A stretch of DNA of 10,676 nt from Gp6-AA40 sp050742535 (GCA_050742535.1 JBOGIQ010000201.1:1-10676), one strand, 5' to 3'. Positions 1-5,515 are shown, counted from the first letter of the stretch. Program-made: numbers and translations. Notes: a model not told the origin generated them from the sequence alone.

Positions 1-621
1 GTTGTAGTTCGTCGTTTCGACGACCAGCGTGTTGCCCTCCCAGCGGCCGCGCGGCTCGCCGTTCCACTGCTTGATGCGTTCGTTGAGTCGCGGGCGCCCG
101 TCGATCGGAATGATGCGCGTCTCGTGAATCATCTCGAAGGCGATCACCACGAAGCCGGGAATCTGGATGATCTCGTAGGCGTTGTTGTAGCCGGCCGTGA
201 ACATGCCGGCCGGATGCCCGCGCGTGATGCAGCGGACCCAGGGCGTTTCGTGTTCAGGCGCGTCCGGAATGTGCGCGAGGTCGTAGTCGCGCTTGTCCTC
301 CGCCCACTTCATTACCGGCACACGGCCGTCGGGCGGATCGACCACCATCGAGCGGCGGCGTTCGCTGACCTTGTGCGTGTGATCGGCGAACTCCGGCGCG
401 GGGCCGGTGCCGGCGTCGCCGCCCCCGGTCCGCGGCGCCGCCGGTTTCGGGTCGGGTGCCTCGAACGGCGTGCTGTCGAAGTTGAGCCAGATGCCCTGGA
501 TATCGGGTTGACCGTCAGGCGTGCGGCCCTGCTTCCAGGCTTGCGCCGCATCCGTCACGGCGACGCCGCCAACCACCAGGACGATCCCGAGTAACGCCCG
601 CAGTAAAGGCCACGATCTCAT
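1..621 (-). CDS. Partial exported protein of unknown function (GRWEGxTLVVETTN family), C-terminus beyond window
   Basis: The frame is open from an ATG at 621 down to base 1 with no stop, giving 207 codons of a longer protein. Residues 1-28 form a signal peptide (MRSW, a hydrophobic stretch, then DAAQA before Trp29), so the product is exported. The mature part opens with RTPDGQPDIQGIW, followed by a Pro/Gly-rich linker (residues about 50-68). Later come PWVRCITRG, a hydrophobic stretch at YEIIQIPGFVVIAFE, RIIPIDGRPR, and GRWEGNTLVVETTNYN at the truncated end. I recognise these as conserved marks of an uncharacterised exported family frequent in Acidobacteria; no function is known to me. A GGGAGGG Shine-Dalgarno (626-632) lies 4-5 bases before the ATG and supports this start. 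From memory, such genes often sit near DUF6152 genes, two of which occur at 2626-3431. Confidence 0.85.
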   Translation of the reverse strand, partial: MRSWPLLRALLGIVLVVGGVAVTDAAQAWKQGRTPDGQPDIQGIWLNFDSTPFEAPDPKPAAPRTGGGDAGTGPAPEFADHTHKVSERRRSMVVDPPDGRVPVMKWAEDKRDYDLAHIPDAPEHETPWVRCITRGHPAGMFTAGYNNAYEIIQIPGFVVIAFEMIHETRIIPIDGRPRLNERIKQWNGEPRGRWEGNTLVVETTNYN

Positions 622-637
622 GTCGCCCTCCCGGTTG

Positions 638-655
638 GGCGGATCTTACTCCGCC
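638..655 (-). promoter_or_regulatory. Short hairpin in the leader of the partial exported-protein gene
   Basis: GGCGGA (638-643) and TCCGCC (650-655) form a perfect 6-bp stem with a 6-base loop, just upstream of the Shine-Dalgarno of the minus-strand gene. A second GC-rich near-palindrome, CCGCC-A-GGCGG (651-661), overlaps it, so two alternative foldings are possible. There is no T-run, so it is not an obvious terminator. It may be a remnant of the GC-rich repeat family seen at 1380-1397. Confidence 0.25.
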
Positions 656-670
656 AGGCGGCTCGCTAGT

Positions 671-774
671 CCTTGGTCCTTAGTTCTTGGTCCTTTGTCC
701 GTTCTTGGTCCCTGGTCCGTCCATGGTCCTTGGTCCGTCCATGGTCCTTGGTCCGTCCATGGTCCTTGGTCCGT
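671..774. repeat. Degenerate TTGGTCC tandem repeat with an 18-bp core unit
   Basis: The core at 714-774 holds three exact copies of an 18-bp unit (GGTCCGTCCATGGTCCTT at 714-731, 732-749 and 750-767) and a 7-base fourth start. It is preceded from 671 by looser copies of CTTGGTCC and CTTAGTTCTTGGTCC. There are no unique spacers, so it is not a CRISPR array. It fills most of the 195-bp gap between the divergent genes starting at 621 and 817. Translated, it gives GPWSVH or RTKDHG iterations, which explains several spurious ORFs here. Word repeats of this kind recur between genes in acidobacterial genomes (from memory). Confidence 0.85.
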
Positions 775-816
775 CGTCCAGTCGGCCGGGGGATCCAGAA
801 TAGCGTCGGTCGGACG

Positions 817-1374
817 ATGTCACGAATGCGCAAACCTTTTGTCGTGATCTCGGGCTTGCCTGGCAGTGGGAAGACAACCCTGGGCCGCCGATTGGCGTCC
901 ACCCTCAACCTGCCCCTCATCGACAAAGACGACATCCTGGATCGATTGTTTGAGTCGAAGGGGGTCGGCGACGCTGCGTGGCGGCGCACATTGAGCCGCG
1001 AGAGCGATGTGATCCTTCAGCACGAAGCGACGAACTCCAATGGTGCCATCTTGGCGTCATTCTGGCATTTGCGGGGGATGCCCTCAGACTCTGGGACGCC
1101 CACGGACTGGCTTGACGCTCCTTCGCATCACGTCGTCAACGCCCACTGCGCCTGCGAACTGGAAGTTGCAGCGAGCCGATTCCGTCAAAGGCGGCGCCAT
1201 CTCGGGCACCTCGACGGCGAAGCGTCCTTCGCAGAAGTCTTAGTGAGCTTTCGAAAGCTCACCCAACTGCCGCCGCTCGACATCGGCCAGCGGATCGACG
1301 TCGACACGTCCCAGGAACCGAACCTCACGGATGTCGTTCGCGCGATCCGCGATGCACTGGAACTTCGCACGTGA
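817..1374 (+). CDS. P-loop kinase-like ATPase (AAA_33 / zeta-toxin-like fold)
   Basis: A 185-residue cytoplasmic nucleotide-binding protein. The N-terminal strand FVVISG runs into a textbook Walker A, GLPGSGKTT (residues 13-21). DKDDILDRLF (36-45) matches the usual substrate/second-strand region of small P-loop kinases. An arginine-rich lid, RFRQRRR (about 121-127), follows HCACELEVA, and the C-terminus ends with a short helix (VVRAIRDALEL). This order fits the AAA_33 group (gluconate/shikimate-kinase-like, zeta-toxin-like, APH-associated kinases). The substrate cannot be read from sequence. I chose ATG 817, with ATG 826 (three codons later) equally possible; upstream in-frame codons are only translated repeat. 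No strong Shine-Dalgarno is visible. No antitoxin-like partner lies beside it, so a toxin role is not supported. Confidence 0.82.
   Translation: MSRMRKPFVVISGLPGSGKTTLGRRLASTLNLPLIDKDDILDRLFESKGVGDAAWRRTLSRESDVILQHEATNSNGAILASFWHLRGMPSDSGTPTDWLDAPSHHVVNAHCACELEVAASRFRQRRRHLGHLDGEASFAEVLVSFRKLTQLPPLDIGQRIDVDTSQEPNLTDVVRAIRDALELRT
1243..1262. repeat. Perfect 20-bp palindrome inside the P-loop kinase gene
   Basis: GTGAGCTTTC is followed directly by its reverse complement GAAAGCTCAC, with no loop and no mismatch. Symmetry ends at both edges (A1242 faces C1263). It encodes part of LVSFRKLT. It resembles a dimer-protein binding site or a cruciform-capable sequence, but it may simply be codon use. 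Confidence 0.8.
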
Positions 1375-1379
1375 CGCAG

Positions 1380-1397
1380 GTCCGCCTGAAGGCGGAC
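1380..1397. terminator. Compact hairpin between convergent genes, possible two-way terminator
   Basis: GTCCGCC (1380-1386), loop TGAA, GGCGGAC (1391-1397): a perfect 7-bp GC-rich stem. It begins 6 bases after the kinase stop (1374) and ends 2 bases before the stop of the convergent STAS gene (1399). No U-tract follows on either strand, so intrinsic termination is uncertain. The unit followed by ACTACGTA looks like a dispersed intergenic repeat of this bacterial group (from memory). Confidence 0.5.
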
Positions 1398-1398
1398 A

Positions 1399-1746
1399 CT
1401 ACGTACTGAAACCGGCGAGCGCCTCTTCTTCCGTCTCGCAGACGTCGAACACAGCGTCGAGCCGGCTGACGTGCAGGAGGTGACGCATCCGCGGTGTCGG
1501 GGCGATCAGCTTCAGGCGCTTCGACGTCCGCGCCATCGAGATGTGGGCGGAGACGAGGGCGCTCAGGCCAGAGGTGTCGATGTCGGTCACGTTGGCGACG
1601 TTGACGATCACGGATTCGGTGCCGCTCTCCAGGAGCTCGGCGACGCAGTCCTTGAAGCGGGCGTCGCTGCCAGGGTCGCTCAACACGAGCCGCCCCGACA
1701 CGTCGAGCACGACGACTGGTCCCACCTCCCGCTTCTCGATCTGCAT
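1399..1746 (-). CDS. Single-domain STAS protein (anti-sigma-factor antagonist type)
   Basis: A 115-residue cytoplasmic protein covering one STAS domain, the SpoIIAA/RsbV size class. Proteins of this family bind an anti-sigma or switch kinase and are toggled by phosphorylation at the residue after the conserved Asp. Here that motif is DIDTSGLSAL with Asp57-Thr58-Ser59-Gly60, so the acceptor would be Thr rather than the usual Ser. The beta-strands VVVLDVSGRL and SVIVNVAN and the C-terminal FDVCETEEEALAGF are typical. I chose ATG 1746 because AGGGG lies 6 bases upstream and the motif numbering then equals SpoIIAA (D57/S58). ATG 1752 and ATG 1794 are also in frame, but 1794 would place the promoter inside the gene. 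No kinase or sigma factor is adjacent. It is divergent from a second STAS gene. Confidence 0.88.
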   Translation of the reverse strand: MQIEKREVGPVVVLDVSGRLVLSDPGSDARFKDCVAELLESGTESVIVNVANVTDIDTSGLSALVSAHISMARTSKRLKLIAPTPRMRHLLHVSRLDAVFDVCETEEEALAGFST

Positions 1747-1808
1747 CTCCATCCCCTGGCGTGCGCCGTATAATCCGCGCACCCATTTTTTCACACCGCG
1801 TCCCCCGA
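1747..1808. promoter_or_regulatory. Divergent promoter region of the two STAS genes
   Basis: The 62-bp gap contains a perfect TATAAT (1769-1774) on the plus strand, which would start transcription about 28 bases before ATG 1809. On the minus strand the overlapping bases read ATTATAC, giving a TTATAC -10 candidate for the other STAS gene, with a short leader containing AGGGG. No good -35 is visible on either strand. The overlapping -10 elements suggest a compact two-way promoter. Confidence 0.5.
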
Positions 1809-2495
1809 ATGTCCCTGTCGCTTCACAGCCGTTATGTCGGCGAAGTCACCGTCGTGACCTGTGCCGGGCGCATCGTCGACGGTGAGGAGAGTACGGCCTT
1901 TCAGGCGCACCTCGATGCGCGAATGGCTGTAAATCCGCACATCCTGCTGCACCTCGGCGGCGTGACCTTTGTCGACAGCGCCGGTCTGGGCATGCTGGTG
2001 CGCTATCTCACGCGTGCACAGAATTCCTCCGGCACGCTGCGCATCTGCGCCGTTTCGCCGGCACTCGACCAGGTCCTCACCGTGACGCGCCTGAAACCCG
2101 TCCTCCAGCTGTTCGACACGGAGAGCGAGGCTATTGCCGATGCCCATCGAAACAGGCGCGACGTCTTTGGCGCGCCGGATATCCTGTGCGTCGATCCGTC
2201 CGACGACGTGCTGGCGTATCTACGCGAGGTGCTGCGGCGCGACGGTCACCGCGTGATGACGGCATCGAATCTGCCCGACGCAGTCATTCTGCTGTCGGCC
2301 GCCCGGCCGAAGGTCGTGGTGGCCGGGCGTATGCCGCAAGCCGCGGCCGGGACCCGCACCGCCGATGAGTTCACACGGTTGACGGCCGGGTGCGCGCTGG
2401 TCAATCTTCCGGAGGGCTTTGCGGGCCGGGAAGCGGCCGATGCGGCTGGCCACCTGCTCGGAGCGATCCGCGAGCTTTTTCGCGTGCCACGATGA
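1809..2495 (+). CDS. STAS domain fused to a degenerate receiver-like domain
   Basis: A 228-residue cytoplasmic protein. Residues about 3-108 form a STAS domain with the phosphorylation motif FVDSAGLGML (Asp56-Ser57) and a typical end, LQLFDTESEAIA. Residues about 123-228 look like a response-regulator receiver: DILCVDPSDDVLAYLREVLRRDG, then VVVAGRMP. The receiver pocket is damaged: the acidic pair is Asp129-Pro130, and the phospho-acceptor Asp before xxMP is Ala172. The second half is therefore probably a phosphorylation-independent interaction module. ATG 1809 gives a natural STAS N-terminus; a GTG at 1761 would include the TATAAT box. No Shine-Dalgarno is visible before 1809. It probably works with the divergent STAS protein in a partner-switching pathway, but no kinase, phosphatase or sigma factor is in view. 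Confidence 0.82.
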   Translation: MSLSLHSRYVGEVTVVTCAGRIVDGEESTAFQAHLDARMAVNPHILLHLGGVTFVDSAGLGMLVRYLTRAQNSSGTLRICAVSPALDQVLTVTRLKPVLQLFDTESEAIADAHRNRRDVFGAPDILCVDPSDDVLAYLREVLRRDGHRVMTASNLPDAVILLSAARPKVVVAGRMPQAAAGTRTADEFTRLTAGCALVNLPEGFAGREAADAAGHLLGAIRELFRVPR

Positions 2496-2518
2496 CACGC
2501 TGCCGATTCGGGTATATT
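2492..2518 (+). promoter_or_regulatory. Candidate promoter for the DUF6152 gene pair
   Basis: TATATT (2513-2518) is a good -10, with ATGACA (2492-2497) upstream at a short 15-base spacing. Transcription would start near 2525, leaving a leader of about 100 bases. The rest of the 130-bp gap (to 2625) holds no ORF and no T-tailed hairpin; GGGAGG at 2611-2616 is the ribosome binding site of the next gene. Confidence 0.35.
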
Positions 2519-2625
2519 CTTCGCAATTGAATGTTTCTGACGAAGAATTCAGAGACTCTTCAGAAGCCACGGCACAGCCGCTCGGCTAGCATGGATTCCT
2601 GGTTCTGACAGGGAGGAACCACGAT

Positions 2626-3024
2626 ATGAAGCGCTATCTGGTCGTTCTGCTTGTCGCTGCCGCAACGTTGGTCGGCGCGCAGGCGTACGCGCATCATTCT
2701 TTCGCCGCAACCTACCTCGAGGATCGGATGGTGACGATCGAGGGTGATCTCGTTCAGTTCCTGTTCCGCAACCCGCACTCGTGGGTGCACGTGAACGTCA
2801 AGGAGAAGGACGGGACTCTCGTCCGCTACGCAGTCGAGTGGGGCGGTACTGGTCAGCTCGGTAACCAGGGCGTCACCAGAGACACGCTGAAGATCGGCGA
2901 CCACGTGGTGATTTCCGGCAACCCGGCACGCAATCCGAAGACACATCAGGTGCGTATGCTCTCGCTTCACCGGACGAAAGACGGGTTCGGCTGGGGCAAG
3001 AAACCGGGAGAAACATTCGACTGA
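2626..3024 (+). CDS. DUF6152-type exported protein, copy 1
   Basis: A 132-residue exported protein. Residues 1-22 are a signal peptide ending AYA, so the mature chain starts with His23-His24-Ser25-Phe26, the hallmark of the family. The remainder is a small beta-rich unit: VTIEGDLVQFLFRNPHSWVHV (His51 and His55), EKDGTLVRYAVEW, LKIGDHVVISGNP and VRMLSL, then the tail KDGFGWG. The G-x-L-V-x-F, NPH and GD-x-V-x-x-x-G pattern suggests an OB-like beta-barrel (inference). No function is established to my knowledge. The start is fixed by GGGAGG (2611-2616) and the signal peptide. It is followed 8 bases later by a close paralogue, so the two are almost certainly cotranscribed. Confidence 0.9.
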   Translation: MKRYLVVLLVAAATLVGAQAYAHHSFAATYLEDRMVTIEGDLVQFLFRNPHSWVHVNVKEKDGTLVRYAVEWGGTGQLGNQGVTRDTLKIGDHVVISGNPARNPKTHQVRMLSLHRTKDGFGWGKKPGETFD

Positions 3025-3032
3025 CAGGTGCC

Positions 3033-3431
3033 ATGAGGCGTTTCCTGGTCGTCGTGATCGTCGCCTCCGCCAGCCTGCTGGGAGCTCGCGCCTACGCGCA
3101 TCACTCGTTCTCGGCGGCGTATCTCGAAAACCAGACCATGACCATTGAAGGGCAGCTGGTGCAGCTGCTCTTCCGCAACCCGCATTCCTTCGTCCACCTG
3201 ATGGTGCGCGAGAAGGACGGGACCGTCGTGCGATATGCCGTCGAATGGAGTGGCGCGCTCCAGCTCGACGGACAAGGCGTCAGCCGGGACAAGCTGAAGA
3301 TCGGCGATCGCCTGATCATCTCCGGCAACCCGGGCCGCAACAAGAAGGACCATCTCCTTCGCATGCTGACGCTGAGTCGTCCGAAGGATGGCTTCGGCTG
3401 GGGCCATCGGCTGGGGGAAGTGGTGGACTAG
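3033..3431 (+). CDS. DUF6152-type exported protein, copy 2 (tandem paralogue)
   Basis: Also 132 residues, aligning without gaps to copy 1 with about 88 identical positions by hand count (two thirds). The signal peptide (MRRFLVVVIV...AYA), mature HHSF start, IEGQLVQLLFRNPHSFVH, EKDGTVVRYAVEW, LKIGDRLIISGNPGRN and KDGFGWG are all retained. Differences cluster in exposed stretches (residues 33-36, 74-79, 125-131), which suggests functional retention with divergence rather than decay. The ribosome site is weak (ACAGGTG only 2-3 bases before ATG 3033), so translation may depend on coupling to copy 1. A long hairpin lies 12 bases beyond the stop codon. Confidence 0.9.
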   Translation: MRRFLVVVIVASASLLGARAYAHHSFSAAYLENQTMTIEGQLVQLLFRNPHSFVHLMVREKDGTVVRYAVEWSGALQLDGQGVSRDKLKIGDRLIISGNPGRNKKDHLLRMLTLSRPKDGFGWGHRLGEVVD

Positions 3432-3442
3432 AGGATCGAATT

Positions 3443-3485
3443 CAGAATTCAGAATGCAGAATTCAGTACTGCATTCTGAATTTTG
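3443..3485. terminator. Long AT-word hairpin between convergent genes; repeat-derived terminator candidate
   Basis: A perfect 13-bp inverted repeat, ATTCAGAATGCAG (3447-3459) and CTGCATTCTGAAT (3469-3481), has a 9-base loop. On the plus strand it extends outward to C3443-G3485 with one G-T pair, giving about 17 bp. The left arm sits in a run of GAATTCAGAATTCAG words starting near 3438, and TGCATCCTGCATTC continues to about 3496. It separates the DUF6152 pair (ends 3431) from the minus-strand operon (ends 3496). TTTT at 3481-3484 follows or overlaps the stem on the plus strand. It looks like a dispersed repeat used as a stop for both sides. Confidence 0.6.
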
Positions 3486-3495
3486 CATCCTGCAT

Positions 3496-4752
3496 TCATT
3501 TCAACCTGCCAACAGCAGTTTTGACCTCCTGCGGTCCCGGACCGTCGCCCGACTCCGTCCACGCAAACACCAGCGTGTTTCCATTCCGGCCGAGACGCGG
3601 GTAGCCGCGTACGCGCCGTTCGTCCGCTCCGGCGATGGTCGCGGCAGCGGAACGCTCGCGCGACGCGTTGATGTGACGCGCTCTGAGCTGCGCGCGCTCG
3701 CTCGCAAATTCGACCCACGTGGCCAGGGCCGATCCGTCGTCCAGCAACTCGATGTCCACCCGCCCGAGCGACGTCTCGTCGTCGAGCCGTATCGGATCGC
3801 CCCAGGTACGTCCGGCGTCCTGCGAGAACGCCGCGTAGGCGTGGCCGTTGTTGCCAGTAGCGCTGAACCACGCCGCCGCAACGGTGCGGCCCCGCGCGGA
3901 GAGCGCCGGGCCGTTCACCGGACACGCCTCGATGCGCCAGTTGTCGGCGTGGACCGGCACGGCCTCTGTCCATTTCCCGCCTGCCCCGAGCGACGTCGAG
4001 GGGTGCTCGACGCGCGCCACGTGGATGTCGCGAATCTCCTGGTTCGAGCGATCGCGGAATGCGACGAGCGGGCCCTCCGCCGTCATCGTCGCCGCCGTGG
4101 GGCAGCATTCGCACACACGGGCGTTGACGGATGTTTCGGCGGTCTGTTTCCACGCGGCGTCGAATGCCGCGAAGTAGACGCTCATCGACTCCGGCACGCG
4201 TCCATCGAGCCAGATCATGCCGAGCGCGCCGTCCGGCATCTCGAAGAGCGACGCGAAGCCGTGCTGCGCCTTCGTCCCGTCGTGGTGCGGACTCACTGGC
4301 GGCGACCAGGTCTTGCCCTCGTCCCGTGAGTATGAGAATCGCAGGTCGTACGCCTCGATCGCCGGATCGACCGACGGGTAGGTCGTCGCCACCAGCGTGC
4401 CGTCGCGCTTGCGCATCACGATCGGAACGTCGGCGTCGGTGACGAACCAGCCGTCGCTCGACGCGACCGTTTTCGCCGCTGTCCACGAACTGCCGGTGAG
4501 CTCGGAAAACTTCAGCGTGGCCGTCGTGTCCGTCTGTTCGAGCCAGCTGAGGACGACTCCGCGATCGGACGCGGTCAGCTGCGGCTGACCAGAGTTCCCC
4601 TGCACCGGCGCGCCGAGCGGCTCGACCTTCAACGGGAAGGGCTGTTCCGCGGACGGTTCACGCGACACCGGTTCGGATCTGTCGCACGACGCAGTACCTC
4701 CTGCAACGCAGATCAGCATCACGACGAACGCCCGTCTCACGCAGGACCTCAT
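3496..4752 (-). CDS. Asp-box (sialidase-like) beta-propeller lipoprotein
   Basis: A 418-residue protein with a lipoprotein-type leader: MRSCVRRAFVVMLICVAGGTAS then Cys23 (lipobox TASC, slightly off consensus). Two clear Asp-box (BNR) motifs, SRDEGKTW (142-149) and SQDAGRTW (310-317), mark turns of a sialidase-type six-bladed propeller; other blades show as VVLSWLE, LGMIWLDGR, VAAAWFSA and NTLVFAWTESG. A cysteine cluster, Cys214-Glu-Cys216-Cys217-Pro, and ACPVNGPAL (Cys277) are unusual for true sialidases and may form disulfides or bind metal. I see no convincing sialidase catalytic set, so enzyme activity is unproven. ATG 4752 overlaps the TGA of the upstream gene as ATGA, indicating translational coupling; an in-frame start at 4800 would destroy the leader peptide. 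Residues 251-259 (PSTSLGAGG) appear repeat-derived. Confidence 0.82.
   Translation of the reverse strand: MRSCVRRAFVVMLICVAGGTASCDRSEPVSREPSAEQPFPLKVEPLGAPVQGNSGQPQLTASDRGVVLSWLEQTDTTATLKFSELTGSSWTAAKTVASSDGWFVTDADVPIVMRKRDGTLVATTYPSVDPAIEAYDLRFSYSRDEGKTWSPPVSPHHDGTKAQHGFASLFEMPDGALGMIWLDGRVPESMSVYFAAFDAAWKQTAETSVNARVCECCPTAATMTAEGPLVAFRDRSNQEIRDIHVARVEHPSTSLGAGGKWTEAVPVHADNWRIEACPVNGPALSARGRTVAAAWFSATGNNGHAYAAFSQDAGRTWGDPIRLDDETSLGRVDIELLDDGSALATWVEFASERAQLRARHINASRERSAAATIAGADERRVRGYPRLGRNGNTLVFAWTESGDGPGPQEVKTAVGRLK
3978..4003. repeat. Probable dispersed repeat embedded in the Asp-box lipoprotein gene
   Basis: In gene sense the stretch begins CCCCTCGACGTCGCTCGGGG and continues CAGGCG, encoding PSTSLGAGG. 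It closely resembles the CCCTTCGAC-nn-GCTCAGGGCAGG element that is scattered through many high-GC genomes and commonly yields PSTSLGAG-like peptides (from memory). Its ends are complementary (CCCC...GGGG). It sits in a presumed loop between VARVEH and KWTEAVPV. Confidence 0.45.
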
Positions 4753-5495
4753 GGCACCACCGGTGCGAGTGGAATAACCGTCACGAACGAGAGGGACCAA
4801 GGGCTCGCGCGATCCAGGAACCGTTCGTTGCCGATGCGGTCACCGGCCTTCGGCAATCCTGTGGCGACGTAGTCGAGCGACACCTCGAGTTCCAGGTTTC
4901 GAAGCCAGTTGCGCTCGGGCAGCCTATTGAAGACGTGAAATGCGGTGTCCCACTCGAAGTTGAGCTTGTGCGTGTACACGCTTCCGGCGCGCGGGGTCTC
5001 GCCAGGGCTGAACTTGTCGACGACGTCGAAGTGAGACGAGACCCAGCCGCCCGTCTGTTCCTCGTCGAACAGCTTGAAGTTCACTTCTGATTCGATTTCA
5101 ATGCCGTTGTCGCGGATTTCGCCGCGTCCGATTTCAGCGGCAGTCGCGCCGGTGAACGGATGCACATCCGTGCCGCCGCTCGGCACGAAAATCGCCTCGA
5201 GCGTCAGGCCGATCCGCGGGATGGTCGTCGGCACGTCAAGGGCGAAGATCAGCTCGAACACGTTTTCCCGCTTGACCCGCTCAATCGTCCCGTCGCTCTC
5301 GATTCGGTGCCGCCCGGCGAGGTGCTCGATCGTCCACGTAGGTTCGAATTTGAGCGCCGGGGCACAGAGGATGAAGCACCGGGGCTCCTGCTGTTGTGCG
5401 AATGAGGGTGCCGGGACCAACAGGAGAGCCGGCGCGATCCACAGAATGTTTTGAATACGCCGAGAGAACGGTTTCAGGTGTGTCGCATTGACCAT
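4749..5495 (-). CDS. Uncharacterised beta-rich exported protein
   Basis: A 248-residue protein whose first 33 or so residues form a signal peptide (basic MVNATHLKPFSRR, a hydrophobic core, then PSFA before QQQ). The mature part opens with a cysteine pair (RCFILC) and then alternates short amphipathic strands: FEPTWTIEHLAG, ENVFELIFALDVP, RIGLTLEAIFVP, IEIESEVNFKLF, WVSSHFDVVDKF, YTHKLNFEWDTAFHVF, LRNLELEVSLDYVATG, PWSLSFVTVIPL. This pattern suggests an outer-membrane or periplasmic beta-barrel-like protein; I do not recognise a named family. ATG 5495 was chosen because it starts the signal peptide; longer in-frame ORF to 5840 would run antisense through ChrB. No Shine-Dalgarno precedes it and the predicted transcript start is only about 7 bases upstream, so the mRNA may be nearly leaderless. 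It leads the lipoprotein gene with an ATGA overlap. Confidence 0.75.
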   Translation of the reverse strand: MVNATHLKPFSRRIQNILWIAPALLLVPAPSFAQQQEPRCFILCAPALKFEPTWTIEHLAGRHRIESDGTIERVKRENVFELIFALDVPTTIPRIGLTLEAIFVPSGGTDVHPFTGATAAEIGRGEIRDNGIEIESEVNFKLFDEEQTGGWVSSHFDVVDKFSPGETPRAGSVYTHKLNFEWDTAFHVFNRLPERNWLRNLELEVSLDYVATGLPKAGDRIGNERFLDRASPWSLSFVTVIPLAPVVP

Positions 5496-5515
5496 CGTAA
5501 CGAATCTACTATAGT
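5488..5515 (+). promoter_or_regulatory. Sigma-70-type promoter for the chrB-like operon
   Basis: TTGACC (5488-5493) and TATAGT (5510-5515) are separated by 16 bases, each one base from consensus. Transcription would start near 5522, about 70 bases before ATG 5592. The -35 overlaps the first codons of the divergent gene. Confidence 0.6.

Noticed and set aside
124..594. Plus-strand ORF of 156 codons at the left edge
   Set aside because: It is the complement of the open minus-strand frame 621-1, which has a signal peptide, a good Shine-Dalgarno and family motifs.
714..774. CRISPR array
   Set aside because: Repeats are directly adjacent with no unique spacers, and no cas genes are nearby.
673..816. 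N-terminal extension of the P-loop kinase through the tandem repeat
   Set aside because: The extra 48 residues are translated repeat (GPWS/RPWS-like iterations); the Walker A region begins at the usual distance from ATG 817.
817..1374. Zeta-type toxin of a toxin-antitoxin pair
   Set aside because: The fold is compatible, but there is no small antitoxin gene on either side and no toxin-specific motif.
3388..4486. Long ORFs on both strands overlapping the Asp-box lipoprotein (313 and 345 codons)
   Set aside because: Both are Arg-rich with no recognisable motif; the frame at 3496-4752 has a lipoprotein leader, two Asp boxes and a coupled start.
3496..4752. True secreted sialidase
   Set aside because: Only Asp-box and propeller signs are visible; a catalytic arginine triad, Asp and Tyr/Glu pair cannot be assigned with confidence.
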